Shown here: positions 1-9,249 of the stretch, in pieces
Numbering within the stretch: the first letter of the stretch is position 1
How the letters are laid out: each line of letters begins with the position of its first letter
Assembly (NCBI RefSeq): GCF_003597395.2
Contig: NC_133770.1
Location: 85,941,646 to 86,005,645, forward strand
DNA: 64,000 nucleotides
Reading direction: 5' to 3'
DNA from: Chelonoidis abingdonii
Taxonomy: Eukaryota > Chordata > Testudines > Testudinidae
Notes under the pieces: generated by a model
What the model saw: only the letters and a program-made list of their open reading frames with translations
The model's database searches: none
What the model was told of the DNA's origin: nothing
Translations under genes and position numbers: made by a program

Positions 1-239
1 TTCCAGCCCTTGGGTTAGGGTTCCTAAGGGTAGGTCTATTTGAGCTATGATTAGGGTTTCTATAGGTAGGGCACTTTGAGCTAGGGTTAGGGTAACTATG
101 GGTAGGTCTTTCTAGTCCTAGGGCTAGGGTTCCTAAGGGTAGGGCACTTGGAGCTAGGGTTACGGTTCGTATAGGTTGGGCTTCCCACTCTAGGGTTAGG
201 GTTCCTATGGGTAGGGCACCTGGAGGTAGAGTTAGGATG
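1..239 (+). repeat. 36-bp telomere-like minisatellite, block 1
   Basis: Tandem copies of a 36-bp unit carrying TAGGGTTAGGG followed by TTCCTATGGGTAGGG and a variable middle of about ten bases, either ACTTGGAGCT-like or TTCCCGCCCT-like. About six units are visible. The block ends abruptly where retroviral LTR sequence begins at 240, and the same array resumes at 6582, so the retrovirus landed inside the array. The array probably continues to the left of the window. Confidence 0.9.
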
Positions 240-690
240 GTTGAAGCTGGTCCTAAGCCGGTTTTTGCTGAGCAGATTGAAAAAGTGCAGAGTTTGCTAA
301 CCACCCATCAAATGCTAAGACAACCAAAGCCTGTGTGTAAATGTGTACAAAAAATTCTTGGTTTTTGTATGAAGTAGATCTTTTTGTACCAAAGTACAAA
401 ACTCTCCTTTTTTCTGCAGAATAAGGCAACTTTTCCTTATCCTTGTCTGGCTGTCATTGGCTCTCAGCTAGCTGGACCCAACATTTCAGTAACAAAAGGT
501 TGCTTTATTTTGCAGAAGAAAGGAGAATTGTGTACCTTGGTACAAAAAAACTCTACTCCATACAAAAACCAAGAATTTTTTATACACACTTACACGGAGG
601 CTTCGGTAGTGTTAGCATTTGATTGGTGGCTAGCAAACCCTGCACTTCTGCAATCTGCTCAGCAAAAACCAGCTTAGGACCAGCTTCAAC
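240..690. repeat. Inverted repeat, arms 240-430 and 499-690, 68-bp spacer
   Basis: The reverse complement of 499-690 aligns to 240-430 over about 191 bases with roughly 23 differences by eye (about 88% identity). Both arms run from GTTGAAGCTGGTCCTAAG to the end of the AATAAA region of the LTR. The arms could form a long hairpin. Confidence 0.9.
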
Positions 691-882
691 TGCCTCAAGA
701 CTGTTAAGGGAAGACAGTTCAAAAGCTCAGGCTACTGTGTCCGTGAGATGTCCAATTTCCCCTAATGGTTGCCAGCTATTATAAAACTACTAGCTGTTAG
801 CGGGTCGCTGCTGTCACACTTTCCTTATCCCTGTCTGGCTGTCATTGGCTCTCAGCTAGGCGGACACGACATTTCGGTAACA
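240..882 (+). repeat. Rearranged 5' LTR of ERV-A (sense + inverted + sense pieces)
   Basis: 240-498 is sense-strand LTR sequence lacking the U3 start. 499-818 is the same LTR in reverse complement, running back to the LTR's first bases. 819-882 is sense U5 ending in AACA. Comparison with the 3' LTR at 5125-5478 shows the expected order, so the 5' copy contains an inverted duplication. Downstream of 882 the primer-binding site and leader follow normally. Confidence 0.85.
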
Positions 883-887
883 TTTTC

Positions 888-905
888 TGGCAACCCCAGA
901 TGGGA
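888..905 (+). other. Putative ERV-A primer-binding site
   Basis: TGGCAACCCCAGATGGGA starts with the TGG expected to pair with a tRNA CCA end. It lies 5 bases after the LTR terminus at 882. The tRNA species cannot be named from the sequence alone. Confidence 0.6.
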
Positions 906-1379
906 CCTTCCTAGCTCGGATATTGGACTCCGGATGGCTGCGGCGAACTAGAAGCGGCGCCACTGGGGTGTTTAGCTCCTCTTCCTCACTTCACTGCGGC
1001 CCCGGGGGTTCGTGCTCCGATAAGGTGAGCCCTAATAGGATAAGGAAACACTTCCTGGGTTCTGGTTATATTCTGGTTACTCGGTTTCTGTATTTCTGTC
1101 TTATACCTTTGGGTGTTATGTGTGTGGGCAAAACTGAGCTTCTTGTTCGTAATTCCTCAGGGTGGAAGCCATAGCGTGCAAGGAAGCCCTAAGGTTGTAT
1201 TAAGATCCTTCTGTTCCGTCTCCTGTAGCAGTCAGTCTAAGCAAAGATTGCTGGCTTGGATTTTTTGAATTAAACCATTATTCCCTCCTTCTTTCTGTTT
1301 AATTCTCCATTTAAGTGCAAGAAAAGGGGATGGATGGGTCTCAGCAAAAACCCTCTAAAAAAAGCCATTTAACTGTTCT
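906..1379 (+). other. ERV-A untranslated leader, gag absent
   Basis: GC-rich leader after the primer-binding site. GATAAGGTGAGCCC near 1018-1031 resembles a splice donor. No gag-like reading frame is found; the leader runs straight into a protease-like fragment at about 1380, so gag and the protease N-terminus were lost, by deletion or by an aberrant template. Confidence 0.55.
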
Positions 1380-2290
1380 GTGTTGCAAAAGACTACTGTG
1401 GAAATTTCTGGTGTTTCAGCCTCCCATGCCTTTTTGCTAGCTCCAAATTCCCCAGTTAACCTCTTGGGCAAAAACCTGTTGTGTAAATTGCATGCTGAGA
1501 TCCTTTTTTCAAATAACAAAATTGTCCTCCGGTTACCTCAAAAACCAACTTCCCCAGTTGTGTCCTGTTCTGACCCAAGCTTCAGAGGACTCGATCCTGC
1601 CTGCAAACCCAATCCTACCCAAGCAACTCAAACAAAAGGTAAAAGCCTCCCTATGGGGCACTTTAAAAACAAGCTTGGGCACTCTCCAAACAAAACCAGT
1701 GCGTAGAACCTTAAAGCCAGGCATTGTAATTCCTCAAAATCGTCAATACCCCATCCCCCAAAAAGCTCTGCTAGGCCTCCGAAACCTTATCACCACATTC
1801 GTACGGTTGAAAGTGCTAATTCGCACCAAATCTCCTTTTAAAACCCCCATTCTGCCAGTCAAAAAACCTAACACAAATCCAAAAAAAAACACAAAAAAAC
1901 GGTATACCAATTTGTCCAAAACTTGCGTGCAGTAAATAAAGTCATCCAGGCTAAACACAACGTGGTACCTAATCCTCACACTATCCTAACTGCCATTCCA
2001 GCAGGTACTGCTTGCTATTCAGTAATAAACTTGTGTAATGCCTTTTTCAGTATTTCCCAAAGTCAAGACAGGGATATCTTTGCATTTACATAAACAAATC
2101 CAAAAACCAAAAGGGCAAAACAGCTAACCTAAACTCGGCTACCACAAAAATATGTTAAATCACTAACCATTTTCTCCTCTATCCTAACACACAATTTAGC
2201 TAATATTAAGCTACCTGGTGGGTCCACTTATCTCTTGTATGTAAATAACGTCCTGGGTTGTTCTCCTAATCAGATATACAGCCCAATTTC
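1380..2290 (+). pseudogene. ERV-A pol remnant: protease C-terminus and reverse transcriptase N-half
   Basis: 1380-1530 reads as a retroviral protease C-terminus running into RT. The RT part continues across two frames to about 2290, with a shift near 1900, and contains recognisable RT blocks such as PNPHTILTAIPAG (about 1969-2007) and SPFKTPILPVKK. The active-site box at 2238-2249 reads YVNN, so both catalytic aspartates of the usual YxDD are asparagine. In-frame TAA stops at 2091 and 2130 fall where tryptophan is usual. After the YVNN box the RT alignment stops. The fragment is non-functional. Confidence 0.82.
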
Positions 2291-2620
2291 AGTCCTTACC
2301 TGCTAATGTACCTGCTCACCGAATCCAGCCAAAAAATTGGGTCTATATAAAAAAGTGAAAAATCAAGCCTCTCCAACCCCAGTGAGCTGGCCCTTTTCAA
2401 GTCCTTTTTACCTCCCACACTGCAGTTCAAGTAAAAAAACAAAATACCTAAATCCACCACACCCAAATCAAGCTAGCCCCTAAGCTGGGGCCAGAAGCAA
2501 ACAACATCAAACTTTGAGGGAGCACCGCCAGCTCTTCCCACCGCAACCCAAAAAAGCCAAAAGCAAACAATACCTAAAAAACTAAACCTCTCAAAAAACT
2601 AAAGCTTTTGTTCCAATGAA
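2291..2620 (+). pseudogene. ERV-A integrase C-terminal remnant
   Basis: Resembles the C-terminal end of gammaretroviral integrase, including a WVYIKK-like stretch (about 2339-2355) and a HHTQIK stretch (about 2455-2472). Stops at 2356 (TGA) and 2449 (TAA) lie at positions normally tryptophan. It follows directly on the RT remnant, so RT thumb, connection, RNase H and the integrase core are deleted. Confidence 0.65.
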
Positions 2621-2643
2621 CAAAATCCTAAAACTTTGTAACT

Positions 2644-3702
2644 ATGGGTTCTCAAATGGTGCTGCGGTGGCTATTATTTCTAAGCCTGTCCCTTGTACAA
2701 GCTAACCCACACCCAGCGGCTAAACCTCTTCAGCAACTGGCCATGTTAAAATACTTGTCTAACTGTTGGTTGTGTCACTAAACTCATTCTAAAAAAAAAA
2801 ATAAAACTGTGGGCTGTACCTTTAAACCTCTCTAAAACTTTCTCCCTACAAGTGGTGCAAAAAGCTAAGTGATGGTAAAAAATAAATAAATAAATAAATA
2901 AATAAAAAATACCAGTCTAATAAGTTTGAAAAAACATCTGAGGTTTGGCATCATAGTTAAAAGGTCTAAGGGGTCCCTCTCTTCAATATCCTTGGGTTTG
3001 GGTATAAGCTGGCCCTATGTTTTAAGGCTGTTAACGGGACCAGGAAGAAACTGGGTTACATCCCCTTTAAAGCCTACAATCAAACCCTTAGGTTTAGTGT
3101 TAAAAATAAAACCTTTTACCCCTTAAAAGTTGGTATAAACACCCAAAAACCTCCCTACCAGTTTCAAAAGGCCTATATTGCAAAATTAAAAGGCAAACAT
3201 TATCAAGGAAAATGGTTTCCTTCATTCCTTCCCTTGGGTCCCATAAATGAGACCCATGCATATTATATAAACGTCTCCTCTGGCATTTTATCACCTCACT
3301 CATCCCTTATAAAAATCTCTAAATGTCGGGGGGGCGCTAGTAAGCTTTATATCACACTTGTTTGCTGTTACATACTGTGGGGGTATCTTAAACAACACCC
3401 ACGCCATGAAACATTTAAATGCATCCCATTGGCGGTGCCAGGGCCAGGTATTTGGCAAATCCAAACATCAAGATGTTAGGGTAAATTGGTGCCACCAAGT
3501 AGCAAAAAGCTCCCTTACCCTTTATTTACAAAGCCCCGGTCTGTATTTTATTTGTGGCCATAATGCTTATAAAGATCTCTCGCCAGGTTGGCATGGCCAG
3601 TGTGGTGTGGCCAAAATATTATCAAACATTCAAGTAAACACCACACTAAACTCACGCCAAATCCTCAACCTAAAAACTTATTCTCACAAGCTCTTCACAC
3701 CC
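2644..3702 (+). pseudogene. ERV-A envelope surface-subunit remnant
   Basis: An ATG at 2644 opens a signal-peptide-like segment (basic, then leucine-rich), placed at the end of pol as usual for env. Frames then break repeatedly, and 2879-2907 holds an AAAT microsatellite. A longer open stretch at about 3358-3702 contains cysteine- and tryptophan-rich surface-subunit sequence with PGWHGQCGVA near 3588-3617. The remnant is cut by the solo LTR inserted at 3703. No intact envelope can be made. Confidence 0.72.
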
Positions 3703-4487
3703 TGTCAAGATTTCTTTCCCCATTCTGAAATTTAGGGTACAAATGTGGGGACCTGCATGGACACTTCTAAGCCTAATTACTAGCTTAGATCTGGTATACA
3801 CTGCCACCACCCAGAATTTCAGTGTCTGGGGCACTCTCTGTCCCCCCAAACTTCCCCCGAGTTGCCTTGAGGGACCTCACCAATTTTCTGGTAAACAGAT
3901 CCAAACCCCTTGGATCTAACAACAAGGAGAAATTAATCATCCCCCTCCTTTCCCCCCACCAATCCCTGGTGAGTCCAGATCCAATCCCCTTGGATCTTAA
4001 CACAAGGAAAAATCAACCAGGTTCTTAAAAAGAAAGCTCTTAATTAAAGAAAGAAAAGGTAAAAATTATCTCTGTAAAATCAGGATGGAAAATGCTTTAT
4101 AGGGTAATCAGATTCCTATAGACCAGAGAGACCCCTCCTAGCCTTAGGTTTAAAGTTACAGCAAACAGAGGTAAAATCTTTCCAGCAAAAAGAAACATTT
4201 ACAAGTTGAGAAAACAAACATAAGACTAACATCTTGCCTGGCTAATTACTTACAAGTTTGAAACATGAGAGACTGATTCAGAAAGATTTGGAGAGTCTGG
4301 ACTGATGTCGTTGTCCATCTCAGTTCTGAGAAGCGAACAACGAAAAAAAAAACAAGACTTCCTCCACCAAATTTGAAAGTATCTTGTCCCCCGACTGGTC
4401 TTTGGTCAGGGGTCCGGCAGTTTACGAGCTCTATAACCCTTTACAGGTAAAAGAGACAGTTAACTCCTTACTATCTGTTTATGACAT
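3703..4487 (-). mobile_element. Solo LTR nested in ERV-A env (TGTCAT...ATGACA family)
   Basis: On the minus strand it starts TGTCATAAACAGATAG and ends near TCTTGACA. The same family recurs at 31786-32817. Flanking 5-mers are CACCC (3698-3702) and TGCCC (4488-4492), which differ only as expected if both decayed from CGCCC by CpG mutation. Envelope sequence resumes right after it. This copy is shorter than the 31.8-kb copy, so it is probably internally deleted. Confidence 0.83.
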
Positions 4488-5110
4488 GCCCTTGAAAGGG
4501 GCCTCGGGTTAAACATGCAAAAAAAACCCCTAGTAAATCAGGCAAACGGAATTTCACTTCTTTTATATGTAAACTAATTCCTAAACTGGGGGTGGCATAG
4601 CTAAAAGGGAACAGCGGTAAACCATTTCTGGCAAACTATAAAAAGCAGTCTAATGCGTCCTTAAACGTGTTCCAAAAGTTTACAAACAAAAAAGTAACAA
4701 TAGCAAAAAATAACCTGCAAAATAGGCGTGTGCTAAATGCCTAAATGCTAAAGGGGGGGGGGGCTGTGCTCACACGGGAAAGATGCTGTCTTTATATTAA
4801 TCGCTCTGGTTTAATTAAAAAAAAAATTTGCAGGCCATCAAAAATGCAGTTATTGTTTCCGCACAGTATCTCTTATCATATCCTTAATTTTAAAAAACCT
4901 CCTCTCAAACCTTGGGTCATGGTTTATTGCATTTTCCGTAAAATTGCCAAATAAGTTCTTTCTTTCTGGTGTCATTTGGGTAATGTTGCAATGTGCAAAA
5001 TGTTTGTGTAGTGCCTGTCTAAGAGCTCTACTGTCCTGTAAAAAAACACAATATCTCTCACTCCAGCTTAATCACAAATTGCGTCACAGCCTAAACAATG
5101 TGATGATCAG
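4488..5110 (+). pseudogene. ERV-A envelope transmembrane-subunit remnant
   Basis: Continuation of env after the nested LTR. A LQNRR stretch near 4713-4727 and the Cys-Cys pair at 4784-4789 mark the region of the immunosuppressive-like domain and CX6CC motif of class I envelopes, but the first cysteine is not in frame and a 12-G run (about 4753-4764) has probably slipped. A hydrophobic membrane-spanning-like segment is read at about 4955-5038, then stops. Non-functional. Confidence 0.7.
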
Positions 5111-5124
5111 GCCCGAAGGGGGAC
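5109..5124 (+). other. ERV-A polypurine tract
   Basis: AGGCCCGAAGGGGGAC lies immediately before the 3' LTR, which starts TGTAAACA at 5125. Position and purine richness fit the plus-strand primer. Confidence 0.6.
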
Positions 5125-6581
5125 TGTAAACAATTAGCAGCAAACCCTAAACAGCTAATAGTTTTATCATACCTGGCAACCATTAGAGGAAATTGGACAT
5201 CTCACAGACACAGTAGCCTGAACTTTTGAACCGCCTTCCCTTAAAAGTCTTAGGCAGTTGAAACGGTGTAGACCGCTTTTTGCTGAGCAGATTGCAAAGT
5301 GCAGGGTTTGCTCCACCACTCAATGCTAACACAACCAAATCGTGTTTGTAAGTGTGTAAATAATTCTTGGTTTTTGTATACGTAGAGGTTTTTTGTACCA
5401 TCTACAAAACTCTGCTTTCTTCTGCAAAATAAAGCAAACTTCCTTATCCTGTTGGCTGTCATTGGCTTTCAGCCTAAGTGTGACGTTATAGTATAAACTG
5501 GGACCATATAGAACACATGGGTTGCAACCAAGGTCCTGTAGTGGCACCAAATCCTATGTAAAGGGGGTCAATATAAGGTGTCTAAGACCAGGTTACGGGT
5601 TTACTGGTTTATATTATGCTGTCTGTATGTCTGTATCATTTGTATTGAAGTTATGAATATTGGCTGTAAGCTGTCTGTATTTCAAACTTGTGCTGTGTTC
5701 TGGGAAAGATCCCAGACAAGTTGGTGTTAGCTCTGCTTAGCCTACTGATGGCCCATTAAGGAACATCAGTTACACAATTGAGCCATTGACAGGAGGCAAT
5801 ATCACCTTGTGACTCAGCAGGGTGTGCAGAAACTGTCCATGTGACTGCAGACTCCATTTTGCTGTAACTTTCCACAGTAGAAAAAGAAGTGTTCTTACAC
5901 CTGGAAAAGCCTATATAAGGCGGAGGCCTCATCTCCATCTTGTCTTCAATCCTGCTTCTTACCTCTGGAGGGACTTTGCTACAAACGGAGCTCTGCACAA
6001 AAGACTGAATGACCCATCCCAGCCGGGGATGTATTCCAGAGAACTTGATTTAAAACCTGCAGTTTACTCCATCACTGCTACAAGCCTGAACTAAGAACTT
6101 TGCCATTACTGTATGTAATTGAGTTCCATTTGGGCCAATTCTAGCTCTCATCTCTACCTTTTTCCCTTTATGAATAACCTTTAGATTTAGATTCTAAAGG
6201 ATTGGCACCAGCGTGATTTGTGGTAGACTGATGTGTATGTTGACCTGGGTCTGGGGTTGGTCCTTTGGGGATCGAGAGGAACCTTTTTCTTTTACTGGGT
6301 GTTGGTTTGTCATAACCATTCATCCCCAGGACGAGTGGCAATGGTGTGATACTGGGAGACTGGAGTGTCTAAGGAAATTGCTTGTGTGACTTGAGGTTAG
6401 CCAGTGGGGTGAAACCGAAGTCATTTTTGTCTGGCTGGTTTGGTTTGCCTTAGAGGTGGAAAAACCCCAGCCTTGGGCTGTGACTGCCTTGTTTGAGCAA
6501 CTGGTCCTGATTTGGCACTCTCAGTTGGGTCCCGCCAGAACCGCATCGTCACAGCTAGGCAAACCCAACTTTTCGGCAACA
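5125..6581 (+). repeat. ERV-A 3' LTR, interrupted by a younger LTR
   Basis: LTR sequence runs 5125-5478 and resumes at 6554-6581, ending CGGCAACA just before minisatellite sequence. Removing the insert gives about 380 bases, consistent with the pieces of the 5' LTR. An AATAAA polyadenylation signal sits at 5428-5433. It matches 240-430 in sense and 499-818 in antisense. Confidence 0.83.
5479..6553 (+). mobile_element. Solo LTR nested in the ERV-A 3' LTR
   Basis: Starts TGTGACGTTATAG and ends CATCGTCACA, giving short inverted ends TGTGAC/GTCACA. A TATA box (CTATATAAGG, 5911-5920) and a downstream start-like region suggest + orientation. The host LTR sequence continues across it (CAGCCTAAG before, GCTAGGC after), an imperfect short target duplication. 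1075 bases, no internal coding region, so a solo LTR. Confidence 0.78.
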
Positions 6582-9249
6582 CTAGGGTTAGGGTTCCTAT
6601 GGGTAGAACACTTAGATCTAGGTTTAGAGTTCCTAGGGATAAGGCACATGGAGATAGGGTTACGGTTCCTATGGGTAGGGATTCCCACCCTAGGGTTAGG
6701 GTTCCTATGGGTAGGGCAATTGGAGTTAGGGTTAGGGTGCATGTGGGTAAGGCTTCCCGCACTAGGGTTAGGATCTCCATGGGCAGGGCACTTGGAGCTA
6801 AGGTTAGGGTTCCTTTGAGTAGGGCACTTGGAGCTAGGGTTAGGGTTCCTATGAGTACGGCCCTTAGAGCTAGGGTTAGGGTTCCTATGCGTCGGTCACT
6901 TGATCTATCATTAGGATTCCTATGGTAATGGCATTAGTGGCTGGGGTTAGGGTTCCTATGGGTAGGGCAGTTGGAGATAGGATTAGGATTCCTAGGGGAA
7001 GGGCTTCCCTCCCTAGGGTTACGGCTCCTATGGGTAGGGCTTCCTGCCCTAGCATTAGGTTTCCTAAGGGTAGGGCACTTGGAGCTAGGTTAGTGTTGGT
7101 ATGGGTAGGTTTTCCCACCCTAGGGTTAGGGTTCCTATGCGTAGGGCACTTGGAGCTAGGGTTAGGGTTCTAATGTTAGAGCATTCCACCCTAAGGTTAG
7201 GGTTCCTGTGGATAGGGCACTTGGGGCTAGGCTTATGGTTGTGAAGGGTTCGGCGCTTGAAGCTCGGGTTAGGGATCCTGGGTGTAGTGCTTCCTGCCCT
7301 AGGGTTACAGTTCCTATGGGTAGGGTCTGTGGAGCTATGGTAAGGTTCCTATAGGTAGGGCTTTCCACCCTAGGGTTAGAGATCCTATGGGTTGGGCACT
7401 TGGAGGTAGGGTTAGGGTTCCTTTGGGTATGGCATTTGGAGCTAGGTTTAGGATTCGTATGGGTAGGGCACTTCGAGCTAGGGTTAGGATTTCTATGGGT
7501 ACGGTTTCCGCCCTAGTGTAAGGGTTCCTAAGTATTGTGCACTTGGAGCTAGGGTTAGGGTTCCTATAGTTAGAGCTTCCCGCCATAGGGTTACAGTTCC
7601 TAAGGGTAGGGTTCTTGGAGCCAGGGTTAGGGTTACTATGGGTAGGGCACTTGGAGATAGACTTAAGATTCCTATGTGTTGGTCTTCCTGCCCTAGGTTT
7701 AGGGTTCCAAAGGGTAGGGCATTTGGAGCTAGGGTTAGTTTTCCTATGGGTAGGGCACTTATAGCTAGGGATAGGGTTCCTATGGGTGGAGCTTCCCGCC
7801 ACAGGGTTATGGTTCCTTAGGGTAGTTGACTTGGAGCTAGTGTTACGGTTCCTATGGTTAGGGCACTTGGAGCTTGGGTTAGGGTTTCTATGGGCAGGTC
7901 TTCCCGCCCAAGGGGTAGGGTTCCTATTATTAGGGTTTGCAGCCCTAGGGTTAGGGTTCCTATGGGTAGGGCACCTGGAGCTTGGGTTAGGGTTCCTACA
8001 GGTAGAGTACTTGGAATTAGGGTTCCTATAGGTAGGGCTTCCAGTCCTAGGGTTAGGGTTCCTGGGGGTAGGGCACATGGAGCTAGGGTCAGGGTTTCTA
8101 TGGGTAGAGCTTACCACCTTAGGTTTATGGTTCCTATTGATAGGTTTTCCAGCCCTAGGGTTAGCTGCAACTGCCCTACCCATATGAACACTAAGATTTG
8201 GGTTCCTATGGATAGGGCTTTTCACCCCAGGGTTAGGATTCCCATGTGTAGGACTCTTGGAGATAGGGTTAGGGTTTCTAAGGGTAGGGTTTCCCACTTA
8301 CGGTTAGGGTTCCTATGGGTAGGTCACTTAGAGCAAGGTTTAGGGTTCCTAGATGTAGGGCACTTGGAGCTAGGATTAGGGTTTCCATGGGTAGCGCTTC
8401 CCATCCAAGGATTAGGATTCCTAAGGGTAGGGCACTTGGATCTAGGGGTAAGGTTCTTATGGATAGGGTTTCCCGCCCTAGGGTTAACGTTCCTAGGGTA
8501 GGACTTCCTGTTCTAGGGTTAACGTTCCCTATGGGTAGGGCACTTAGAGCTAGGATTAAGTTTCCTATGGGTAGGACTTTCCGCTCTAGGGTTAGAGTTC
8601 CTATGGGTAGGACACATGGAGCTAGGGTTAGGGTTCCTTTGTGTTGGTCTTTCTGCCCTAGGTTTAGGGTTCCAATGAGTAGGGTATTTGGAGCTAGGGT
8701 TAGTTTTCCTATGGGTAGAGCTTCCTGCCATAGGGTTATGGTTCCTAAGGGTAGGGGACTTGGAGCTAGTGTTACGGTTCCTATGGGTAGAGGACTTGGA
8801 GCTTGGGTTAGGGTTCCTTTGGGTAGGGCACTTGGAGCTTGGGTTAGGGTTCCTTTGGGTAGGGCTTCTCACCATAGGGTTAGGGATCCTATGGGTTGGG
8901 CATTTGGAGTTAGGGTTAGGGTTCCTATGCTTAGGGAATTTGGAGCTATGCTTAGGGTTCCTATTGGTATGGCACTTGGAGCTATGGTTAGGGTTCCTAT
9001 GGGTATGGATCTTGGAGCTAGGGTTAGGGTTTCTAGGGGTAGGGCTTCCCGTTTAGGGTTAGGGTTCCTAAGGGTAAGGCACTTGTAGCTATGGTTAGGG
9101 TTCTTATGGATAGGGCTTCCCGCCCTAGAGTTAGAGTTCCTATGGGTAGGGAAGTCAGAGCTAGGGTAAGGGTTCGTGTGAGTACAGCTTCCCGCCCTAG
9201 GTTTAAAGTTCCTAAGAGTAGAGCACTATGAGTTAGGGGTAGGTTTCCT
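6582..9249 (+). repeat. 36-bp telomere-like minisatellite, block 2
   Basis: About 74 tandem units of 36 bases. Every unit carries TAGGGTTAGGG and usually CCTATGGGTAGGG, so four GGG runs with loops of about 3, 7 and 2 bases. Two subtypes differ in the middle: ACTTGGAGCT-like and TTCCCGCCCT-like. Because 36 is a multiple of three, long open frames appear on both strands with a 12-residue period (up to 320 codons at 7335-8297, minus strand). These are repeat artefacts, not genes. Confidence 0.95.
7670..8850 (+). repeat. Higher-order repeat inside the minisatellite, period about 966 bp
   Basis: The run of variant units starting TGTGTTGGTCTTCCTGCCC at about 7675 recurs at about 8641 with TGTGTTGGTCTTTCTGCCC. 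Both are followed by the same order of rare variants (GGTTTAGGGTTCCAA, TTAGTTTTCCTATGGGT, GGGTTATGGTTCCT, CTAGTGTTACGGTTCC). The second copy lacks one unit. A weaker match to the units just before this block lies at about 11735-11850. Confidence 0.7.

Larger units (their letters stand above)
240..6581 (+). mobile_element. Degraded class I endogenous retrovirus (ERV-A), with two nested LTRs
   Basis: Order on the + strand: rearranged 5' LTR (240-882), primer-binding site (888-905), leader, protease/RT remnant, integrase C-terminal remnant, envelope remnant, polypurine tract, 3' LTR (5125-6581). The gag gene and much of pol (RT thumb, RNase H, most of integrase) are absent. Two younger solo LTRs sit inside it, at 3703-4487 (in env) and 5479-6553 (in the 3' LTR). 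Both outer flanks are the 36-bp minisatellite, so the element inserted into that array. Many in-frame stops and frameshifts; no coding capacity remains. The gammaretrovirus-like class is inferred from the protease/RT and envelope remnants. Confidence 0.88.

Noticed and set aside
7335..8297. 320-codon open frame on the minus strand
   Set aside because: Entirely 36-bp minisatellite; 12-residue periodicity comes from the repeat length, and similar frames exist on the other strand.
8315..9088. 257-codon open frame on the plus strand
   Set aside because: Same minisatellite artefact.
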